The notes beneath the pieces were generated by a model, which worked only from the letters and a program-made list of their open reading frames with translations, ran no database searches and was not told the DNA's origin. DNA of 64,000 nt from Amborella trichopoda (taxonomy: Eukaryota > Streptophyta > Magnoliopsida > Amborellales > Amborellaceae): the NCBI RefSeq assembly GCF_000471905.2, contig NW_006499364.1, positions 6,341,133 to 6,405,132 of the forward strand. Reading direction: 5' to 3'. Positions 24,501 to 33,965 of this stretch are shown here, piece after piece (the first letter of the stretch is position 1; the number at the start of each line of letters is the position of its first letter). The position numbers were made by a program, and so were the translations under genes.

Positions 24501-24769
24501 AAACCGCGCTAGGCCTCTATCTCACTCTCCCTCGCCGTGCGTGTCACTGGACTGGGGGAAAAAAAATATTGGTCCTTACACTAGGCAGCATGGGTTTTTT
24601 TCAACCGACTGGCCTAGACCGTCAAGCACAGTCCAGTATTTACAAACCTCAATTGGATGGTATGGTCAACAAGAGAACACACTCCCACTGAGTCTATGAT
24701 CCACTATATCAAATGTCTCTTCACAATCACTCATAAGGCCTTTAAAGGCTACATAAACCTAACAATCAT

Positions 24770-25090
24770 CACGTTTCTTTAAGTGCAATGATTCTGCAAG
24801 TGACCATGTGATAGTCCTAAAACCCATCGTGATTCTTTAAGTGCCGTGTTGCTTCAAACTTGAACCCGATACAAATTGGCTTGGAACTTGCTATGACCAT
24901 CACAATTCTGGATTAACCGTGATGCCTTCACTGATCTAGGACTACCGTGAAGGGTATTTTTATCAAAAATACACAAACGGTGGAGAAGATGGGTAGGGAT
25001 GCGGTTTTGAAACTTTTGAGGTTTATTTCTAATAATCTAAAAAAAATGTATGTTTTTTTTATAATTTCCCCAATTTTATAAGGACTAAAG
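24770..25090. mobile_element. Right arm of the split fold-back element
   Basis: From about 24960 to 25075 this is the inverted counterpart of about 16175-16290. GATGGGTAGGGATGCGGTTT, TATTTCTAATAATCTAAAAA and TATAATTTCCCC pair with the left arm. The inner part repeats ATACAAATTGGCTTGGAAC and TTTAAGTGCCGTG words that also occur in the left arm in direct orientation. No coding capacity. Outer borders are approximate. Confidence 0.75.
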
Positions 25091-25159
25091 TTTGGTGCAT
25101 ATTTTTAAAATTTTTATATCGAGACCTTTTTTCATATTTCTTATATTCCAATTTTTCCT

Positions 25160-25403
25160 GGTCCATTATTGCAATCATCGGACCATAAGTTTTTTTATTT
25201 TTCTAGTTTTGTAGTTTATAGGGTAGTCCAATATGACTTATTTCTTGGGATGTCCAATATTGTAAATATTGGACCACCCTATTTTATGAAGTATATCAGT
25301 TTGATGTTCAATGTCATAAGTATGGGACTGCATTTAGAGAGAAAAAAGAAGAAGGTTGGTCCAAAGTATATTGTTCTGATGTCTAATGTCTCTAGTATTA
25401 GAC
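25160..25403. repeat. Series of short palindromes next to the assembly gap
   Basis: Palindromic words recur at 25160-25184 (GGTCC...GGACC), 25252-25274 (GTCCAATATT, GTA loop, AATATTGGAC), 25306-25328 (imperfect) and 25381-25403 (GTCTAAT...ATTAGAC). The last three each follow GAT and share an ATGTC-like core, so they look like units of a diverged tandem repeat that runs into the gap. Confidence 0.65.
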
Positions 25404-25406
25404 CAC

Positions 25407-25555
25407 NNNNNNNNNNNNNNNNNNNNNNNNNNNNNNNNNNNNNNNNNNNNNNNNNNNNNNNNNNNNNNNNNNNNNNNNNNNNNNNNNNNNNNNNNNNNNN
25501 NNNNNNNNNNNNNNNNNNNNNNNNNNNNNNNNNNNNNNNNNNNNNNNNNNNNNNN
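25407..25555. other. Assembly gap (149 N)
   Basis: This is a run of 149 undetermined bases. Reading frames across it carry no information. It begins three bases after the last palindrome. Confidence 1.
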
Positions 25556-25953
25556 ATTAGCTCATATGAACATATGAGCCCAACGGCCCAGATTGAATAT
25601 GGGCCGATCTAATGATTACGGATGTTTTGTTGTGTTTGAATTTTATTTATTTTTTTAAAAATCTAAGTTACTTGAAATTTTAGGTGTGTGTTCATAAAAA
25701 ATAGGTGAACCTTTTAAATCACAAAAAATAGGTGATTCTTTTAAAAATATTTAAAAAATATTTTGCATGAAATAAATTGACCAAAATACCTCAAAACATT
25801 TTGAGGCGTATTTTGGTCATTTTACCTTTCACAAATAGTTTTTTTTTATATTTTTATTAGGTGCGCCTTGATGAAAAGAACACATACCTAAAATTTTAAA
25901 TGATTTGATTGTTTAAAAATATAAATAAAATTTAAACATTATCGATTTTGGAC
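25556..25953. mobile_element. Fold-back MITE, family 1, copy B (partial)
   Basis: The sequence matches copy A (3301-3731). GCCCAACGGCCCAGATTGAA corresponds to its left arm. The palindromic core GACCAAAATACC...GGTATTTTGGTC-like pair lies near 25780-25830, and AGGTGCGCCTTGATGAAAAG corresponds to its right arm. The outer left end runs into the gap and the right end is degenerate, so borders are approximate. Confidence 0.65.
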
Positions 25954-26023
25954 CAACTCTTGTTCCCCTTTTCTTATATTTAGTATTCCGTACGCGACGT
26001 GGTCGACCACATACATGCATAGC

Positions 26024-26145
26024 GTAAAACATATGCATAAAACGAGGGATGTTAGAGATATCCTTGGAGTATAATACATTTCATTTGTAAAACATATGCA
26101 TAAAACGAAGGATGTTAGGGATATTAGAGATATCCTTGGAGTATA
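26024..26145. repeat. Two-copy repeat, about 50-60 bp
   Basis: Two copies (26024-26073 and 26087-26145) share GTAAAACATATGCATAAAAC and AGAGATATCCTTGGAGTATA. The second carries a small internal expansion of GGGATATTAGAGATAT type. Confidence 0.85.
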
Positions 26146-27890
26146 CATGAAACATACATGCATTCGAAAAATTCTATGGAGCTAAATTTAAAAAAAAAAA
26201 GAAAAAAAATAGAAAAAAAGAAAAAGCACCATTTTCTTTTTATAGTCTTTTTATTTCAAATGCAGTTGGGGACAACAAACAAATATACTTTAAAGAAATG
26301 CTAAGTGAGGCGGTCTAACGTTTTCAAAATTGAATTGCTCCATAAATGGGTCAGTGTCTGGAATCGGAGTGCCTCCAAAAGCCATTGAAATAGAAAAATA
26401 AAAAAAGTGTAGTTCGATTTTTGCAACATGAACTTTAGCATAAAATTTTAAAGAACTACAGACCCAACTTATAAAATTTTCAGTTTGTATATATATTTTT
26501 TGAAATTCTTATTGTCTCCATGAATGGTTTGGGTGGCCTAATATTATCCCAATCATGTAACCTTTCTCTCTCCTAAAATCAACATAAACTCTCAAAAAAA
26601 AAAAATGGTGTAAACTTTCATAAACTATAGACCAAACCGATAAATTTTATCGTCCATATATAATTTTTTCTAATTTTTATTATCTTGGGTGGCGTAAACT
26701 TTTCTCGCCCATATATACTTTCTCTAATTTTTATAAACCAAACTGATAAATTTTTGGGTCCATCTATAAATTTTTAAAATTTTTATGATCTCCATGAATG
26801 TTTTGGGTGGCGTAATAGGGTCCCAAAAATTAAACTCTATTCCTCTCTCTTAGGAATGTTTTGGTTGGCTTCCTCCCTCTTAGGGCACGCTTGGTTGGTG
26901 CGTAAATATTTTTCTAGAAACAATATTCATACATACAAACACTTTGCAGAAATTTTTTTTTACGAACTGTCTTTTCTCCATGTTTGGTTAACACATTTAA
27001 AGAGCACTCTGAAATGAATTACACATGTATATTAACTTGATTTAAATATATTTCATAAATATAAATATACTTCATAAATATGTTAAATATGTACATGTAT
27101 TAAAAATTATATTTATTTAAATGCTATTTAAATATTATATAATATATTATTGCAAATATATTTTATATAAATAAAGTATATTATAAAATAAAATATATTA
27201 TGTACTATTCAATAATATATTATTTAATATAACTAAAAATATATAATTATATTTATTTAAATATTATTAAAATATTATTAAAATATTATATATTTCAATA
27301 TTATATAAAATTAGAGAATACCTCAAAACTTTCACTAGAAGAGCTTGTTTTGATGCCCAAATATCATCAAATTGATTATCTCAACATCAAGATGCATGGA
27401 TATGAGAAAAAAATAGATTTCAAGTTTTGGAAATAGTGCTTCTTGTAACTAATTTTTGGACCGTCAATTTTCAAGATTTTCAATATTTCATAGATCTGAT
27501 TGGTCTACACTATGTTTGAAGCTTTAAATTTTATAACTAAAAATGAAAATATAATTTAAGGCTATCACAAAAATTTTCAGTATTGAAACCATATTTCTCG
27601 ACACTATTTGAATGTGGGATCTAATTTGATTTTTTAGAGCCTCGGCTCTATATAAACTGCACCCTAAATATAAAATATCATATAATGTACTTGTAGATAC
27701 CCCAATCTCGTTCAAGGAAACTATTGAAAATCAAAATACCCTAAGAAAACTACCTCACACTCACCTTGACCCATCCGTAAACTAGCCCCCGTGAGCCCCA
27801 ATGTCACTCAGATAGAGCTGAAGGAACTTGAAAAACAAAACGAGGCAGATCAAGACTCAAGAATACCGAGCTGGGAGCAATTCAAAAGCA
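26146..27890. other. AT-rich spacer, low-complexity and short repeats
   Basis: No gene is supported. Around 26510-26830 the phrase TGAATGNTTTGGGTGGC occurs twice, along with repeated TTTCTCTAATTTTTAT-like words. Around 27010-27300 the sequence is almost pure A/T with TAATATATTATT-like strings. At 26884 the words AGGGCACGCTTGGTTGGTGC look like one end of another Tourist-type MITE, but I could not find its partner. Confidence 0.5.
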
Positions 27891-27898
27891 AAGAGTTA

Positions 27899-27921
27899 TG
27901 GTGCCACTCCCAGTGGCACCA
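27899..27921. other. Perfect short hairpin
   Basis: TGGTGCCACT, a CCC loop and AGTGGCACCA form a perfect 10-bp inverted repeat. It lies in a moderately GC-rich patch (about 27720-27990) that differs from its AT-rich surroundings but shows no recognised protein. Confidence 0.75.
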
Positions 27922-27999
27922 ATGCAGCTCCCAAGTCTGATACAACGGCGACAAATAAGACACTGGACACAAAAGCAGCATGAATAGAGAGAGAAGGGT

Positions 28000-28290
28000 A
28001 TGGGTGCAGGTCCAAAAATTGGACATGACGGGTTGGGTCTAGGTCTAAATATTGGACCTGGTACAAATAATGTTTTTCTTAAATAATATTTAATTAATAC
28101 CTAAATAAATGGAACTATATATTTTTAGTTATAATATTTAACTAGTAATATATATATTTAAGATATTGTTTTGGGTCGGGTCCAGTTGGGTTCAAGTTCA
28201 GGTTAGGGTCCGAGTTCCCAGTCGCATAATTTTTTTTTGGGGACCGGGTTTGGGTCTGGCCAGACTTGGACCTGACTCAACCCCGTTGCT
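28000..28290. repeat. GGGTC/GGTCC-rich degenerate repeats
   Basis: The two ends of this stretch carry repeated GGGTTGGGTCTAGGTC and GGGTCGGGTCCAGTTGGG words around an AT-rich middle, including AAATATTGGACCTGG. Such TCGGGTCGGG-type words are common short repeats in plant intergenic DNA. No gene is seen. Confidence 0.6.
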
Positions 28291-28388
28291 ACCCCTAGCA
28301 CATGGGTTTTGACAATAGAAAATGGAATAGGGCAATATTAATTGACATTGTAAAAACTTCAAAATGTATAACTACTAATTTTTTCTTG

Positions 28389-28912
28389 GGGAATGATTTC
28401 ATGCAACGGTTGTATCGTAGTATACCGCAAGCATCTTCGAAGACCATGTTAGTGACATTTGTTTGACATGAACTTTTAAATGTACACTCTTTTCATTTTT
28501 AAGAACAATTACAAAAAATAAAAATTTGAAAACACGCCCTAGAAAGTATTTTTTTAGCCCAATTAATATAAGTCATCCATTTTAGTGAAATGGTTAGATG
28601 TAGACCTTGGAAGAATTTTTTTATTCCCAAATTTATATGTAGCGCTATCATTTTTAGATTACTAATGTTAATAAAGAAAAAGGTGTCCAGATCTTGAAAT
28701 TCACCAAATGGACGGTCAAGATTCATTGTTGGAGGGTACTAATTTTGACCATATCTAAGGTGTACATTTAATTTGTTTTTTATAGAATTAATAATGAGGA
28801 TGAAGATAACGTGTGTGCAAAATTTGGAGTCATACAAATACCAAAAAACATGATTTTCTAGAAGTGTAATTGCATTATACTACTATACAACCGTTACATG
28901 AAATTATTCCTT
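28389..28912. mobile_element. MULE-like MITE with about 38-bp terminal inverted repeats
   Basis: The left end contains GGAATGATTTCATGCAACGG and TTGTATCGTAGTATA. The right end, reverse-complemented, contains GGAATAATTTCATGTAACGG and TTGTATAGTAGTATA. A 10-bp direct repeat TTTTTTCTTG (28379-28388 and 28913-28922) flanks the element, close to the 9-bp duplication typical of Mutator-like elements. No transposase. A related but degenerate terminus may be present near 2789-2825. Confidence 0.8.
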
Positions 28913-28922
28913 TTTTTTCTTG

Positions 28923-29500
28923 CAGTTGGTCTTAGCTGCCTATTCAGTTAACAATAGACTGCATATCATTATTTAAGGTTGAATAGATCCTTTCTGATAA
29001 ATTTAAAAGAAAGTAATGCATAAATAGGAAAAAAATTGAAATAAAGACACTACGTTCTGATAATGTGTATTGGATAGAAAGTAAAAGTAAAGTCTTATTA
29101 GAGGAAAGAAAAATAAGTTGAAGGTGGGCAAATTTTGAATTTATTAAAAGATGTGTAATCTAGCAAGTGTATTTATATTAAACTTGAACCATTGCAAACC
29201 CTTTCAGAATTTTTATATAAATTTGTAGCTTTAAAGATTATTTCCAATTTTGAGCCTTTTTTTTTTTTTGTTAGTAATGTAGTTTCTTTTACTCATTTTT
29301 AGTTGATTGATGTAATTGTATCACTCATACATCTCTCTCTGTCTCAATAATAAGCGGTTTCTAGCTATCTCCTATGCAATATGATCCATATAACCATGGA
29401 GGGGCAACAAGGTTGTGAATTTCCGTCTCAGACTACGATGGAGGGACAACAAGGTTGTGAATTTCAATAGGTTGAAGTTAATGGGACAAAAAAAGAGAGC
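28923..29500. other. Spacer with a short direct repeat
   Basis: No gene is seen. The phrase CAACAAGGTTGTGAATTTC occurs twice, near 29406 and 29448, each preceded by ATGGAGGG. The rest is AT-rich. Confidence 0.5.
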
Positions 29501-29504
29501 AAAA

Positions 29505-29604
29505 AAACCCGGGCTTAATTCGTTAGCATTTGATGCAACTTTCTGAGCTCAAATCCTATCAGGGATAGATGCCTTTCATCACTGATTTATCCAAAAAAAA
29601 AAAA
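29505..29604 (+). mobile_element. Possible SINE 3' end with poly-A tail
   Basis: GAGCTCAAATCC is compatible with a Pol III B box. It is followed some 40 bases later by a poly-A run (about 29593-29608). The upstream A box is not convincing and no target duplication was found, so this is only a possible tRNA-derived SINE remnant. Confidence 0.25.
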
Positions 29605-29892
29605 AAAATTAATAGTGAAAATCACTCTCCACAATCATTGTCAATTGTTGAACTGAATGGTGATGAATTATATGATCATGAATCATCATACAATATTTTC
29701 CTCCCAAAATATTTGTCAACCTTGACTATGTAATCATTAGTATTGGTTTCCTCGCTTTGGGTTGTTCTCTCGAGATTTTCAATCCAATGCGACTCCTAGC
29801 AATCATTTTTCTTAGTCTACATTTTCATCATCACCTCATGACCATGAGGCAACTACCTAGGAGTCATTTTAGGATGAACAACCCTAAGAAAC

Positions 29893-30022
29893 AATTTCAT
29901 ACAGACTTTATGTGCTTGAAAATTTCATACAGACTATATGTGCCTGAAAATTTAATATGATTTTTTTTTTTTGAGGTAATTTCAGACAGACTATATGTGC
30001 CTGAAAATTTAATATGATTTTC
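29893..30022. repeat. Three-copy tandem repeat, CAGACTATATGTGCCTG
   Basis: Three copies of TTTCATACAGACTATATGTG plus CCTGAAAATTTAATATG-like sequence follow each other. The last two are separated by a T-run and GAGGTAA. The change from CTTTATGTGCTTG to CTATATGTGCCTG shows drift. Confidence 0.8.
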
Positions 30023-30055
30023 TTATTTTGTTTTTGGGGGAGGGGGGTGGGGAGA

Positions 30056-30962
30056 GGTAATTCAATGGGGGAAGACATGCCTCTACATATTTTTTTAAAT
30101 AGTTTAGGAGTTATTTTTTGAAGATATTAATGGGTGGTGTCAGTAAAAATTAAAACCACAACGTGATGACTAAGGTGTGAGGGTGCTACCACCATGACCC
30201 AAGTCCCTTTTTACTAATATCATGAATATGAATATAGATTGTCCAGTTATTAGATAATATTGACATATATGATATAGATAGAGAAGTGATCTCCTATGAT
30301 TTTAGATGTTTAATTTGAAAATCTTATCTTTCATATGCTTGTTCGCCTCCCAAAGTTGATATGTGTGTGTGTTTGGAACTAAATGAAATATGAATCCAGA
30401 TGTACTAAACACCAACAAGAAGGAACAAATTTAAATTATTCAAATACATTACAACTCAAAGAAATTGGGCTCGTAATAGTTTGTTCTGCCCAAGAATAGA
30501 GTTTCAAGCCATATGTGGTCTTAATTTGGGAAGGGTTGAGGGTTGGAAGCCCCGTAGTTGCCCTCTCGGAAAACATGGGGTTTTCTCTTAGCAAGCCTTC
30601 AAACAAGATGTCTTAAACCATAAGTTTCTAATCAGATTTTCCAACCCCTAGAATGGCATGTATCGGGCATTTCTAGCGTTGGGATCATACTAAAGTGGAA
30701 AGCTAAAATTTACTAGGATTTATTTTGATTTTTTATTTAAAGAGAAAATTATTTATATTTTTGTTGTAGAAATATCGGTGATTTGCCCTTTGAAGCTTGA
30801 GATAAGAAAGGGGCTGGGGCTGTGGTGGTAGCATCCCCACACCTAGTTACCACATCATGGTATCCATTTCGATCGTTGACACCCCCAATTAATACTTTAA
30901 AAATGTAACGTCCCAATCTATTGAAAGAACGGGTAGGGACCTATCTTCCCCACTGAATTACC
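30056..30962. mobile_element. Fold-back element with long inverted arms
   Basis: The left end GGTAATTCAATGGGGGAAGA matches the reverse complement of the right end, GGTAATTCAGTGGGGAAGAT. The arms stay similar for about 160 bp, including GGGTGGTGTCA against GGGGGTGTCA and GGGTGCTACCACCATGACCC against GGATGCTACCACCACAGCCC. About 600 bp of unrelated sequence separates the arms. No transposase and no clean target duplication. Probably a MULE-type or other long-TIR MITE. Confidence 0.75.
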
Positions 30963-31746
30963 CTAAAAAAAGCTTGAGACCATCTTCTCCCGCCCTGCTA
31001 TTTGGCCACATTTTCATGGATTGAGATATTTTATATTTTGAAAGAATTTTAGGTACTTTTTATCTCTAAAATTTTCAGTACCAAATGTGTCATAAGTTTC
31101 GGATTGAGGGGTCGAGGGGTGGAATCTATAGGCTTTGGAAAATCGAAAAACAGGTTTTGGTGTGGAAATGAAATCGTGGTAAAATTAGGTGATTTTCTAA
31201 TATTTAATTTCCATAAAAATTTGATATCCTAGCCATTGAGCAAACCAAATTTTAAAAAAAAAACGGCCCGACGACCTAGATCATCCACCCCAAAAACAGC
31301 GTCGGAATGATAGATTGGCATGTCGAATCAAAGAATCGGCAAGTTTTGTCTTATTTTTTTTCTTCAAAAAATCATTATAAATTACTAAAAATAGTGTTAT
31401 TTTAGTTTCTAAAAGAAATTAAGAGTGATGCATTATATACTTTCATTACTTTGTAAACATAGATGACTATGGAGATGTTGTTTGGATGTCTGTATAATTT
31501 ATTATAAAATGTATTATAATATTGCATCAAAATAATTTAAGAATATTAGAAAACACTTCCATGTAATACGATTAAAATAATAATTTGTCATATAAAGTGA
31601 AATTAGTATTACAACAAAGTATCAAATATTTATTATTTCACTTTACTCATCCAAAATTACCACAACCTAACTAACTATAATATTTTATATTGAAATTGAA
31701 ATTGTTGGTTTATATTTTATAATTATTTTACTATGCAAATGCAAAC
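30963..31746. other. AT-rich spacer
   Basis: I see no gene. A TTGTTTGGATGTCTGTATAA phrase near 31468 resembles a Tourist-type terminus, but a partner end was not found. The stretch ends at the LTR element. Confidence 0.45.
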
Positions 31747-32329
31747 TGTTGGGATATGCATATCTTTGGTTCATATTGATATACATCATTATGGATATAT
31801 GAGTATATATCTCTTGGTAAGATTAGATATCTAGAAGATAAGAAGAGATTAAGTCAAAGTTACCTGGTCATCAAGTTAGTTTGGTGATAAGGCTTCCTAC
31901 TATTTACCTATATCTCCAAGAGTCATACCATATTTATCTCCTGTAATTGTGATTGTCCTCTATATATAGAGGTACTTGTTGATGTAAACGTTGAGCCAAA
32001 ATAGTGAAAATGTAGCTTGTTGGGCTTTGGATCCGTGGACATAAGGCTTCGGCCTGAACTACGTAAATGTTGTGTTCTCTCTTCTTCTCTCTCCATTCCA
32101 TTCAATGTTTGTGCATGTATGCTCTCATGAATTCTAACATGGTATCAGAGCATCGTCTCTTTTGATCGTGGTCTATGTGGAATGATTTGAAGCCGTCCCT
32201 ATTTCTCCCTCGTTCTTGGCTTTATTTTCGATCAAACGTTCTAACTTCATGTCTTGTTACCGAAGTTACGCCGCGAGCATACCAGCTTCGGCCAAGTGCC
32301 TTCTCCATTCTTTCTCTCTGTATATTAAA

Positions 32330-32595
32330 TTTAAAGCCAAATCGTGGCTCCTCTGTCAATTACCCATGGAGGGCGTATTCAGGTGCAAGTGCCGAATACC
32401 CATGCGTTCCAGCCACATATATTCAGGTGAGATTGCCCCTCTCTTTTCGGCTTCGCGAGCCCAAAGTCTGCAACCCTCGTGTTCATTTCGGCATTGAGCA
32501 AGATGTTTGTTGCCTTCACATCATGATGGAAGATCGCCGGCTGCACCCCGTTGTGGAGGTACGCTAGCCCCTTGCCTGCAACCACTATGATCACT
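32330..32595 (-). pseudogene. Captured receptor-like kinase fragment
   Basis: On the strand opposite to the LTR element, this piece encodes [20 protein letters not shown], then [20 protein letters not shown], then VAGTHGY and PEYALHG-like words. These are kinase subdomains VIb (catalytic loop, with HHD where HRD is usual), VII (intact DFG) and VIII (APEYA). The [24 protein letters not shown] context matches plant receptor-like kinases of the At1g11050 type, known to me from family knowledge and not searched. Only about 90 residues' worth is present, with no N-lobe or extracellular part. It is a captured host fragment and a fossil. Confidence 0.85.
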
Positions 32596-32639
32596 CTCCA
32601 TGGTGCCCCTTACCTAGCAAAAAACTTGCCGGAAATCAG

Positions 32640-33230
32640 GAGATCAGAGACTCTATCCTGCTATAATTGTCGAGAAACAACTATTTTGTTTTTTCGAAAA
32701 CACCTCAAAAGCCACAGAGAAACAATCAGATGCCGACCGATAACAAACCAGGGCCTAATCCCTCAGCTCCTCAAAACCCCTATCGGAACTGGAAAACCCC
32801 TGCCGAAAAACCCGTCTTTGTTTTCTCTCATCAGATCTGTCAGGAAAAGCTACTCTCTCTCTCTCTCCATTGGGCTTCTTTCTCTCTCTAGACATCTTCC
32901 TCTTTGCTTGCAAAGTGTTGTGACATATCCTTGCTGCTTGCTGTCTAACAATTTTCCACGTCTCACGAGCTTCAGAGAGAGAGGCAAGTTTATCAGTCCG
33001 ATGAAGGGAGATTTTTGTTAGGTTTTACATAGGACCTACTGCATCTCTCACGCTCTCTCTAGTGAAAAATATACAGCCCTTGCATCTCTCTCTCAAGTAA
33101 CTGAGCATGGAGACCACTACTTCTATCGGTCATGCTTTGCACCTGAAGACCTGAAGATCGAGCGCAATTTTTTAAGCAACTTACTACTATTCAAACTCCA
33201 GTTGCTTTGTGTCAAAGCATATTGAGTTTG
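32640..33230. other. Remaining interior of the kinase-capturing LTR element
   Basis: The stretch is moderately GC-rich, with a proline- and asparagine-rich short frame starting near 32730 (MPTDNKPGPNPSAPQNPY) and CT-rich leader-like tracts near 32850-32890. It may be further captured host DNA such as a 5' leader. No family is recognised. Confidence 0.35.
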
Positions 33231-33621
33231 AGGGGGAGTGATGGGATATGGATATCTCGGGTTCATATTGATATACATCATTATGGATGTATGAGAATAT
33301 ATCTCTCAATAAGATTAGATATCTAGAAGATAAGAAGAGATCAAGTCAAAGTTACATGGTCGTCAAGTTAGTTTAGTGATAATGCCTCCTACTATTTATC
33401 TATATCTCCAAGAGTCATACCATATTTATCTCATGTAATTGTGTGATTGTTCTGTATATATTGATATAAATATTGATCCAAAATAGAGAAGATGTAGCCT
33501 GTTGGGCTTTGGATCCGTGGACGTAAGGCTTCTGCCAGAACCATATAAATATTGTGTTATCTCTTCTTCTCTCTCCATTTCATTCAATGTCTATGCACGT
33601 ATGGCCTCATGAATTCTAACA

Positions 33622-33965
33622 AATCTAAAATGTCTTATAATATCATCCAATTTTAAAAAATCTTATGTACAACTATAAGAAAGAATAATACATTACATAA
33701 TTTATAATACAAATAAATTAATAAATAAAATACAAGTAAATTAAGAAATAAAATTAATAAATAAAATAAATTTGATTATCAATATATAATTATTAGTTAT
33801 ATTATTATAATAAATTATAACATAATATTGTTAATGGGTCATATACAAGCTCATTGGCCGATCCGGATCGGAAATTTTTTAAATAGCTATTGGTTGAGAC
33901 TAATCAATCTATATAAAATTTTTGGTATTTCAAAAATTATAATATATATAGATATATATATTCAA
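33622..33965. other. AT-rich spacer
   Basis: The sequence is nearly pure A/T with AATTAATAAATAAAATA-like strings. No gene or clear repeat boundary is seen. Confidence 0.5.

Larger units (their letters stand above)
21478..24580 (+). mobile_element. Solo LTR, Ty3/gypsy chromovirus-like, nested in the copia-type 5' LTR
   Basis: It starts TGTCATGACCCCGCCC and ends GGTCCTTACA, flanked by an exact TSD CTAGG (21473-21477 and 24581-24585). A TGTCACGNCCC-like start and a GTGTTACA-like end are characteristic of plant Tekay/Del chromovirus LTRs, and both are closely matched here. At 3103 bp it is long but within the range for that group. No internal region accompanies it. The insert sits exactly between pieces that are continuous in the sister LTR. 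Orientation is inferred from the termini. Confidence 0.87.
16509..24764 (-). mobile_element. Copia-type LTR element, minus strand, internally reduced and broken
   Basis: The termini are TGTTAGGTTTATG at 24764 and TTTCA at 16509 when read on the minus strand, flanked by an exact TSD ATCAT (16504-16508 and 24765-24769). The LTRs are 18636-16509 and 24764-19672. The latter is interrupted by another LTR. A primer site TGGTATCAAAGC, one base off the tRNA-iMet complement, sits next to the 5' LTR. A copia-type purine tract, CCAAGTGGGAGA, sits next to the 3' LTR. Only about 1 kb of interior (18637-19671) remains, with no minus-strand polyprotein, so it resembles a large non-autonomous derivative. It cannot encode its own enzymes. 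Confidence 0.93.
19672..24764 (-). repeat. 5' LTR of the minus-strand element, split by a nested solo LTR
   Basis: The LTR consists of 24764-24581 and 21477-19672 (about 1985 bp once the insert and its duplicated target are removed). It contains a duplication not present in the 3' LTR, where the phrase ATCAATCCCCCAAAATACTG occurs twice near 20084-20160. On the minus strand, the GGCACGCCCC-rich middle and CT-rich zone match the other LTRs of the family. Confidence 0.9.
31747..33621 (+). mobile_element. Short copia-type LTR element with captured kinase DNA
   Basis: The LTRs are 31747-32139 and 33239-33621. The 5' LTR starts TGTTGGGATATG, and both end GAATTCTAACA. The primer-binding site TGGTATCAGAGC (32140-32151) is an exact tRNA-iMet match directly after the 5' LTR, and the purine tract TTTGAGGGGGAG directly precedes the 3' LTR. 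The LTRs differ at about one base in ten by eye, making it younger than the element at 8.7-13.4 kb. The 1.1-kb interior has no gag or pol. Instead it carries host-derived sequence, including an antisense receptor-like-kinase fragment. It is a non-autonomous element needing enzymes from elsewhere. No exact TSD was found. Confidence 0.92.

Noticed and set aside
29505-29604. tRNA gene or clear SINE
   Set aside because: Only a B-box-like word and a poly-A run are present, with no A box and no target duplication. Kept as a low-confidence possibility only.
32175-33021. Plus-strand frames in the interior of the short LTR element, as possible gag
   Set aside because: They show no gag, zinc-knuckle or pol motif. 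The recognisable content is the antisense kinase fragment.
31747-33621. Exact 5-bp target duplication for the short LTR element
   Set aside because: CAAAC before the 5' LTR and AATCT after the 3' LTR do not match. A shifted CAAAT/CAAAC pairing would need different LTR ends, so none was claimed.
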